Assembly: GCF_022179305.1 (NCBI RefSeq)
Contig: NZ_BPQP01000047.1
Location: forward strand, 1 to 48,677
From: Methylobacterium iners
GTDB lineage: Bacteria > Pseudomonadota > Alphaproteobacteria > Rhizobiales > Beijerinckiaceae
DNA: 48,677 bases
Reading direction: 5' to 3'
The first letter of the stretch is position 1. Every line of letters begins with the position of its first letter. The notes beneath the pieces are model-generated. The model did no database searches. It saw only the letters and a list, made by a program, of their open reading frames with translations, and was not told where the DNA came from. A program made the translations under genes and the position numbers. Below are positions 43,847-48,677 of the stretch, one piece after another.

Positions 43847-45097
43847 CTACAACCCGATGAACAATCCGGCGATGGCCGCGCTCGTCAGGTTGGAGAGCGT
43901 GCCGGCCAGGATCGCGCGCAGGCCGAAGCGGGCGACCTCCGCCCGGCGCTCCGGCACCAGGGCTCCGAAGCTCGCGAGCTGCACGGCGATCGAGGCGAGA
44001 TTCGCGAAGCCGCACAGCGCGAAGCAGACGATCGCGCTAGTGCGCGGGTCGAGGGTTCCCGCCTTCAGCGTCGGCGAGAGCTGGGCGTAGGCCAGGAACT
44101 CGTTGAAGGCGATCTTCTGGCCGATCGCCCCGCCCACGAGCCCCGCCTGCTCCCAGGGCGTGCCGAGCAGCCAAGCGAGCGGCGCGAGCGCGGTGCCGAG
44201 CATGCCCTCCAGGCTCAGGCCGGGCAGCCCGACGAGGCCGCCGCCCCAGCCGATCATCCCGTTGAGGAGCGCGATCAGCCCGACGAAGGCGATCAGCATC
44301 GCACCCACCGAGGCGGCGACCGCGAGCCCCTTCATGGTGCCGTCGGCGGCCGCCTCGATGACGTTGGCCGCGCGCGTCTCGCCGAACTCCACCCGCATGG
44401 TCTCGATCCGCGTCGGCTCGGTCGAGGGCACCAGGATCTTGGCGTAGAGGAGCCCGCCGGGGACCGCCATGGCGCTCGCCGCGAGCAGGTACTCCATCGG
44501 CACGCCGAGCGCCGCGTAGCCGGCCAGGATGGTGCCGGCCGTCGAGGCCGCCCCGCTCGACATCACGGCGAAGAGTTCGGCGCTGGTGAGGGCTGCGAGG
44601 AAGGGGCGGAGCGCCACCGCGATCTCGCTCTGACCGATGGCGATGGTGACCACGGCCGAGAAGGTCTCGATCCGCGAGGTGCCGATCAGCCGCTGCAGCG
44701 CCGCGCCGAGCGCTCGGGCCACCGCCTGCATGATCCCGAAATGGTAGAGCACGGCGATCAACGCCGAGACGTAGAGGATCTGCGGCAGCACCCGCAGGGC
44801 CAGGATGAAGCCGCCGCCGCCGAACAGCTCGAACATCCGCGGCTCGACGAGGCCGCCGAACAGGAAGGCGACGCCGCGGTCGCCGTAGCCCAGCACCGTC
44901 TGGACGAGCTCCGCGGCGGCCGCGAGCGCCGTCCGACCCAGCGGCACGAACAGGATGAGCGCCCCGATCGCGACCTGGAGGGCCAGCGCCGAGAGCACCA
45001 CCCGTGGGCTGATCGCACGGCGGTTCGTCGAGAACAGGATGCCGATCGCGAGCAGAAGCAGGAGGCTCGCGCCGAAATGGAGGATGCGTTCGGTCAT
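43847..45097 (-). CDS. nupC: Concentrative nucleoside transporter (CNT family)
   Basis: 416-aa inner-membrane symporter importing nucleosides with H+ or Na+. It shows the CNT core: GQSEIAVALRPFL (corresponding to the family's GQTEAPL), SSGAASTAGTILAGYAALG, and NEFLAYAQLSP with CFALCGFANLASI near the end. An N-terminal hydrophobic helix starts after MTERILHFG; the ATG at 45097 is therefore chosen over the longer frame from 45154. It is transcribed away from the channel-like gene. Confidence 0.88.
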   Translation of the reverse strand: MTERILHFGASLLLLLAIGILFSTNRRAISPRVVLSALALQVAIGALILFVPLGRTALAAAAELVQTVLGYGDRGVAFLFGGLVEPRMFELFGGGGFILALRVLPQILYVSALIAVLYHFGIMQAVARALGAALQRLIGTSRIETFSAVVTIAIGQSEIAVALRPFLAALTSAELFAVMSSGAASTAGTILAGYAALGVPMEYLLAASAMAVPGGLLYAKILVPSTEPTRIETMRVEFGETRAANVIEAAADGTMKGLAVAASVGAMLIAFVGLIALLNGMIGWGGGLVGLPGLSLEGMLGTALAPLAWLLGTPWEQAGLVGGAIGQKIAFNEFLAYAQLSPTLKAGTLDPRTSAIVCFALCGFANLASIAVQLASFGALVPERRAEVARFGLRAILAGTLSNLTSAAIAGLFIGL

Positions 45098-45370
45098 GCG
45101 GCCCCGCTCATCGTCGCCCGGAGGAGCAAGGCCGATGCCGGCGGAGGCCTTCATCCGCCTCCTCGTCGAGCCGGCGCGGTCGCTGCGGGCTAGCGCCCCG
45201 TCCCTGCAGGTCCCGCCGGTACCGGCGCCGGATGGGCATGTCCCGGGCGCGGCGACTGCTGCACAGCAATTGTTTCCCTCCGGCTACGAACTTCCGGACC
45301 CGGCATGCTAGCAGCCAAGCTTGACCATTGACCATGGTGGCCGGCGACCCGGCTCACTGGAGTACACAGC
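45098..45370. other. Intergenic region with tandem TTGACCA
   Basis: 273 bp between divergent nupC and the channel-like gene. TTGACCA occurs twice in direct tandem (45321-45334), just before TGGTGG. No -10-like hexamer sits at the right spacing, so I do not call a promoter. GGAG (45359-45362) 8 nt before the GTG at 45371 is a good ribosome site. Confidence 0.45.
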
Positions 45371-46585
45371 GTGGCGACGACGGCCGGCCTTTCGCGTTCC
45401 CGTTTCGGCTGGGACTATCTTCGCTTCGTCTATGCAGGGTCGGCGCGACGGGGCGAGCCGATCCGGTTCGACAGAGAGCCCGAGGTGCCGTCCGAGCCGG
45501 GCCTGCCGGATCGTCAGCGCCTGTTCCTCGTCGGCTGGGCCGTCTTCATCGCGCTCATCTATCTCGCGATCGGGACGCTGGCCTACGTCGTCATCCACGG
45601 AGAGAAGCTGTCGGCCGAGGCGAACCAGCGCATCCGGCTCACGCCCGGTGCCGTCGAGAAGGGCCAGACACCGCTCGAGCCGATCCCGGAGACCGGAACC
45701 TTCGTGCCGGTGACGATCGGCCTCTACCTCGACGGGATCGACGGCATGTCGATCCGGGATTCCGTGTGGACGCCCACCTTCTACGTCTGGTTCCGGTGGA
45801 AGGGCGATCGCGCGCTCTCGCCCGGCGCGAGCTTCCGGATCGTCGACGGCCGCATCGAGCGCAAGGATCTCCAGGACGAGTATTACGGCCCGGACGGGAC
45901 GAACTATCAGCGCTACCGGGTGATCGCGCGCATGACGAAGTTCTTCAACACCACCCGCGTCCCCGTCGATACCCACATGCTCAACATCTATATCGAGGAC
46001 ACGCGCCTCGACGCGTCCCGCCTCCGCTACGTTGCCGACCCGGGGACGAACGTCTCCTCACGTGTCCGCGTCTCGGGATACAAGGTCGCCAAGAGCGAGC
46101 AGGTGGTGAAGACGCACACCTACCGCACGTCGTACGGCGATCCGCGCGAGGTCGGCACCGGCAACCGCACTTTCAGCATGTACACCTATGGCCTCAGCAT
46201 CGCGCGCGACGGGATGGGGGTCTACTTCAAGATCTTCATCGGCCTCTTCGCCGGCATGGCGCTCGCCTTCGCCAGCTTCGGCCTGCGCGCCTCGGATGCA
46301 GGACCGAGATTCTCGATGCTGGCAGGTGCCTATTTCGGTGCCGTCGCGAACTCCTATCTTGCCGGCTCGCTCATCCCGTCCGCCGGCCAGTTCGGCCTCG
46401 TCGAGTATGTCACCTTCACCGGTCTGTTCACGATTTTCTTCTCGCTGATCGCCACGATCGTCTCGATCTTCATCTGGAACATGAAGTCGGACAAGAAGCT
46501 GTCGCGCGCCTTCGACCTCACCACGATCGCGACGGCCGGAACCGGCTACGTGCTGGTCAACCTCGTCATTCCGTGGAGCGCCTGA
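45371..46585 (+). CDS. Putative pentameric ligand-gated ion channel-like membrane protein
   Basis: 404-aa protein. Layout: cytoplasmic N-terminus, one membrane helix (51-75), a ~200-residue beta-rich extracytoplasmic domain, then four hydrophobic helices (284-305, 314-335, 344-369, 383-402). In the domain, VTIGLYLDGIDGMSIRDSVW with FYVWFRWKGD (114-147) and VPVDTHMLNIYIED (197-210) resemble the pLGIC ligand domain, the latter at the place of the FPFD/Pro-loop motif. SLIPSAGQF after the second helix resembles the M2-M3 loop. The extra N-terminal helix and weak motif match keep this tentative. The start is a GTG with GGAG upstream. It stands alone, divergent from nupC. The ligand is unknown. Confidence 0.6.
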   Translation: MATTAGLSRSRFGWDYLRFVYAGSARRGEPIRFDREPEVPSEPGLPDRQRLFLVGWAVFIALIYLAIGTLAYVVIHGEKLSAEANQRIRLTPGAVEKGQTPLEPIPETGTFVPVTIGLYLDGIDGMSIRDSVWTPTFYVWFRWKGDRALSPGASFRIVDGRIERKDLQDEYYGPDGTNYQRYRVIARMTKFFNTTRVPVDTHMLNIYIEDTRLDASRLRYVADPGTNVSSRVRVSGYKVAKSEQVVKTHTYRTSYGDPREVGTGNRTFSMYTYGLSIARDGMGVYFKIFIGLFAGMALAFASFGLRASDAGPRFSMLAGAYFGAVANSYLAGSLIPSAGQFGLVEYVTFTGLFTIFFSLIATIVSIFIWNMKSDKKLSRAFDLTTIATAGTGYVLVNLVIPWSA

Positions 46586-46753
46586 GGCCGTCGCAGCGTC
46601 GGCGCGTGGAGGGATCGGACCAGCAGGGTGTTGGCGTTTCGTGGCCCGATGCCTTGGGCCCGCTCCCGCCATCGGGGGAACGGCCGCCCGGCTCCGCCGT
46701 TGATAGCGCAAGCTGCGCCGTTTCCTGGCGCGTCACGTCATCAGGGTAGAGCC

Positions 46754-46882
46754 ATGAGCCTCATCGGACGCATCGTCACCAAGCTCCTCGGCAACGAGGA
46801 CCGTCCCGTCGTCCGCGACGACCGCAACGCCGATTCGAGCAATCCGATCGGCCGTCTCGTCACCAAGATCCTGCGCCGCTGA
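46754..46882 (+). CDS. 42-aa peptide with a duplicated amphipathic motif
   Basis: 42-aa basic peptide. Residues 4-12 (IGRIVTKLL) and 32-40 (IGRLVTKIL) are near-copies separated by a charged linker (EDRPVVRDDRNADSSNP). The DNA copies match at about 22 of 27 positions (46763-46789 and 46847-46873). AGGG 7 nt before the ATG and G/C-rich third codon positions support translation. Each copy could form a short amphipathic helix. No family is recognised. It ends 4 nt from the convergent ABC-F gene. The gap 46586-46753 upstream shows nothing definite. Confidence 0.6.
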   Translation: MSLIGRIVTKLLGNEDRPVVRDDRNADSSNPIGRLVTKILRR

Positions 46883-46886
46883 GGCC

Positions 46887-48512
46887 TCACGCCGCCCGGC
46901 GCTTGGCCCGCTTCTCGCGGCCCTGGCCGGGCGCGCTCTTTGCGGCGCGCGCCCGGTCGAGGACGAGCTTGGCGTAATCGTCCATGTCGCCGCTGAACGG
47001 CTTCACCGTGTTGTCGGCCGCGAGCCAGAGCCGGTCGGCCACGAGCTCCATCAGCGAGCGGTCGTGGGTGATGAGGATGACGGCGCCCCCGTAGTCGTTC
47101 AGCGCGTCGAGCAGCGCCCTTCGGCTGTCGATGTCGAGGTGGTTCGTCGGCTCGTCGAGGATGAGCAGGTGGGGCGCCTGCATCGATACGAGGTTGAGGA
47201 GCAGCCGCGCCCGCTCTCCCCCCGAGAGCGATTCTACCGTCGTCTCCTGCTTGTCGAAGCCGAGGCCGAAGCTCGCGAGCTTGGCGCGCCGCGAAGATTC
47301 GCTGTCGTCGGGCCGCTCGCGGCGAATGATGGCCAGCGGCGTGTCGGCGGGGTCGAGCGCCTCGACCTGATGCTGGTGGAACCAGCCCACCTGCACCCTG
47401 CCCTCTCGCACCATCCGGCCCTCGCGCACCTTGAGCGCGCCCGCCGCCATCTTGGCGAAGGTCGACTTGCCGGCGCCGTTGACGCCGAGCAGGCCGATCC
47501 GGTCGTCGACGTCCAGCGTCAGGTTGAGGTCGCGCAGCACCGGCGCATCCTCGCCGTAGGCGATCGAGGCGTCGGTGAGGTGCATCAGCGGCGGCGCGAG
47601 CGGACGCTTGGGCGAGGGCAGGTGGAAGGGCGCCACGTGCTCCTCGATCGTCGTCGCGATCGGCTCCAGCTTGGCGAGGCGCTTGACCCGGGACTGGGCT
47701 TGGGCCGCTTTGGAGGCCTTGGCCTTGAAGCGGTCGATGAAGCTCTGAAGGTGGGCGCGCTCGGCATCCTGCTTGGCCTTGGCCGAGAGCTGCAGCCGGG
47801 CCTTCTCGGCGCGGCGCTTCTCGAAGTCGTCGTAGCCGCCCGTGTAGAGTTCGAGCTTGCCGTTGGCGACGTGGAGGATGGCGTCGACCGAGTTGTTCAG
47901 GAGCTCGCGATCGTGGCTGATGATCAGCGCGGAATGCGGGTAGCGCTTCAGCCGCGCCTCCAGCCAGAGGGCGCCCTCCAGGTCGAGGTAGTTGGTGGGC
48001 TCGTCGAGGAGCAGCATGTCCGGCTCGGCGAAGAGGGCGGCGGCGAGCGCCACGCGCATGCGCCAGCCGCCCGAGAACTCCGCCATCGGCCGGGTCAGGT
48101 CGGCCACTGAGAAGCCCAGGCCCGCCAGAATTTCACCGGCCCGGGCCGGGGCGCGGTCGGCATCGATCTCGATGAGCCGGGCGTAGATCTCGCCCATGCG
48201 CTCGGGTGCGGCGGTCTCCAGCTCCTGGTTGAGCGCCTCGCGCTCGATGTCGGCGGCGAGGATCGTGTCGAGCAGGCTCACCGGCGTCGCCGGGTGCTCC
48301 TGGTCGACGGAGGCGATCCTGGCGGTTCGAGGCAGGGACACGCTGCCGCTGTCAGGCTGGAACTCGCCGAGGATGATCTTGAACAGGGTCGACTTGCCGA
48401 CCCCGTTGCGGCCGACGAGGCCGACCTTGGCGCCCGGCGGCACCGCGACGCTCGCCCGGTCGAAGAAGCGGCGGCCCCAGGCGTTGAAGGTGAGATCTTC
48501 GATCTGGAGCAT
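46887..48512 (-). CDS. ABC-F family ATPase (translation factor type)
   Basis: 541-aa protein with two ABC domains and no membrane segment. Domain 1: GRNGVGKST, FSGGWRMR, LLLDEPTNYLD. A charged, Lys/Arg/Glu-rich helical linker (about residues 230-310) follows, then domain 2: GVNGAGKST, LSGGERAR, LLILDEPTNHLD. The basic C-terminal tail (KSAPGQGREKRAKRRAA) is typical. ABC-F proteins act on the ribosome E site; the subtype looks closest to YheS/Uup and is probably housekeeping, not antibiotic resistance. The ATG at 48512 begins MLQIEDLTF, the normal start; the open frame beyond is not supported. Confidence 0.9.
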   Translation of the reverse strand: MLQIEDLTFNAWGRRFFDRASVAVPPGAKVGLVGRNGVGKSTLFKIILGEFQPDSGSVSLPRTARIASVDQEHPATPVSLLDTILAADIEREALNQELETAAPERMGEIYARLIEIDADRAPARAGEILAGLGFSVADLTRPMAEFSGGWRMRVALAAALFAEPDMLLLDEPTNYLDLEGALWLEARLKRYPHSALIISHDRELLNNSVDAILHVANGKLELYTGGYDDFEKRRAEKARLQLSAKAKQDAERAHLQSFIDRFKAKASKAAQAQSRVKRLAKLEPIATTIEEHVAPFHLPSPKRPLAPPLMHLTDASIAYGEDAPVLRDLNLTLDVDDRIGLLGVNGAGKSTFAKMAAGALKVREGRMVREGRVQVGWFHQHQVEALDPADTPLAIIRRERPDDSESSRRAKLASFGLGFDKQETTVESLSGGERARLLLNLVSMQAPHLLILDEPTNHLDIDSRRALLDALNDYGGAVILITHDRSLMELVADRLWLAADNTVKPFSGDMDDYAKLVLDRARAAKSAPGQGREKRAKRRAA

Positions 48513-48635
48513 GGCGCATTCGGGTCGCGGGCGGGCCGGCGACCCACGGGAGCGTCCTCCTACCGCAGTGCAGCAAAATGCGCGAGGGGAGCTCGTTTCA
48601 GCGCGATCGCACGTGCACGTCGCTCGACGCGCTTC

Positions 48636-48677
48636 GCGTGGGATGATGACGCCCACGCTTGTCATCCCGGGGCTGCG
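48636..48677. repeat. Possible dispersed repeat with alternative hairpins at the window edge
   Basis: GCGTGGG (48636-48642) can pair with CCCACGC (48652-48658), or GGGATGA (48640-48646) with TCATCCC (48662-48668); the two stems exclude each other. The final GTCATCCCGGGGCTGCG resembles intergenic repeats I associate with Methylobacterium genomes. The element is cut by the window end. The remaining 48513-48635, upstream of the ABC-F gene, shows no recognisable signal. Confidence 0.4.

Overview
The window is about 70% G+C by eye, densely coded, and has GTG and TTG starts besides ATG. It carries a nearly complete hopanoid locus (hpnA, C, D, E, shc, G, H, N), a zinc-ligand-poor DksA, an NDUFS4-type complex I subunit, a spore-photoproduct-lyase-like radical SAM protein and a min operon. 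Together these point to an alphaproteobacterium of the order Hyphomicrobiales, most likely Methylobacterium or Methylorubrum. The genus is inferred from gene content and could not be checked by a search. I see no insertion sequence, prophage, CRISPR array or rRNA; there is one tRNA (Pro, anticodon TGG).

Layout. 1-7028 (+): hpnA-hpnC-hpnD-hpnE-shc-hpnG, tightly packed with overlapping stops and starts, makes squalene from farnesyl diphosphate, cyclises it to hopene and processes adenosylhopane. A symmetric 14-bp terminator separates it from the convergent hpnH (TTG start). hpnN (hopanoid RND exporter) follows after a 517-bp non-coding gap. 11.6-14.6 kb (-): dksA, then an SGNH-like/MBOAT pair for O-acylation of an envelope glycan. 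14.7-18.1 kb: SPL-like radical SAM protein, nucleobase deaminase, NDUFS4-like subunit, tRNA-Pro and coaBC. 18.1-24 kb (-): periplasmic redoxin, DsbD/ScsB-type reductase, aminopeptidase P and prmA. 24.1-27.1 kb: a small unknown ORF and modABC. 27.1-28.4 kb (-): nudC and a HIT protein. 28.5-29.4 kb: three ATGA-coupled genes for disordered hydrophilic proteins. 29.8-33.6 kb: acyl-CoA synthetase, an inverted pair of REP-like repeats and typA. 34-36 kb: TadE/TadG-like proteins and a small winged-helix-like protein.

36.2-41.5 kb: a giant transglutaminase-like/DUF4011/superfamily 1 helicase/Vsr-type nuclease gene, interrupted by a single in-frame TAG just before helicase motif VI. Its architecture matches a reported antiphage defence type, and this copy looks recently inactivated. 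41.5-43.8 kb: minCDE, then three very small membrane-protein genes, the last behind an 11-bp hairpin that ends exactly at its ATG. 43.8-46.6 kb: a CNT nucleoside transporter and, divergently, a protein with the layout of a pentameric ligand-gated ion channel. The window ends with a 42-aa peptide built from a duplicated motif and an ABC-F ATPase.

The observations most worth following are the amber-interrupted defence-like helicase, the channel-like protein, the operon of three disordered proteins, the microprotein cluster behind minE with its start-codon hairpin, and the duplicated-motif peptide.
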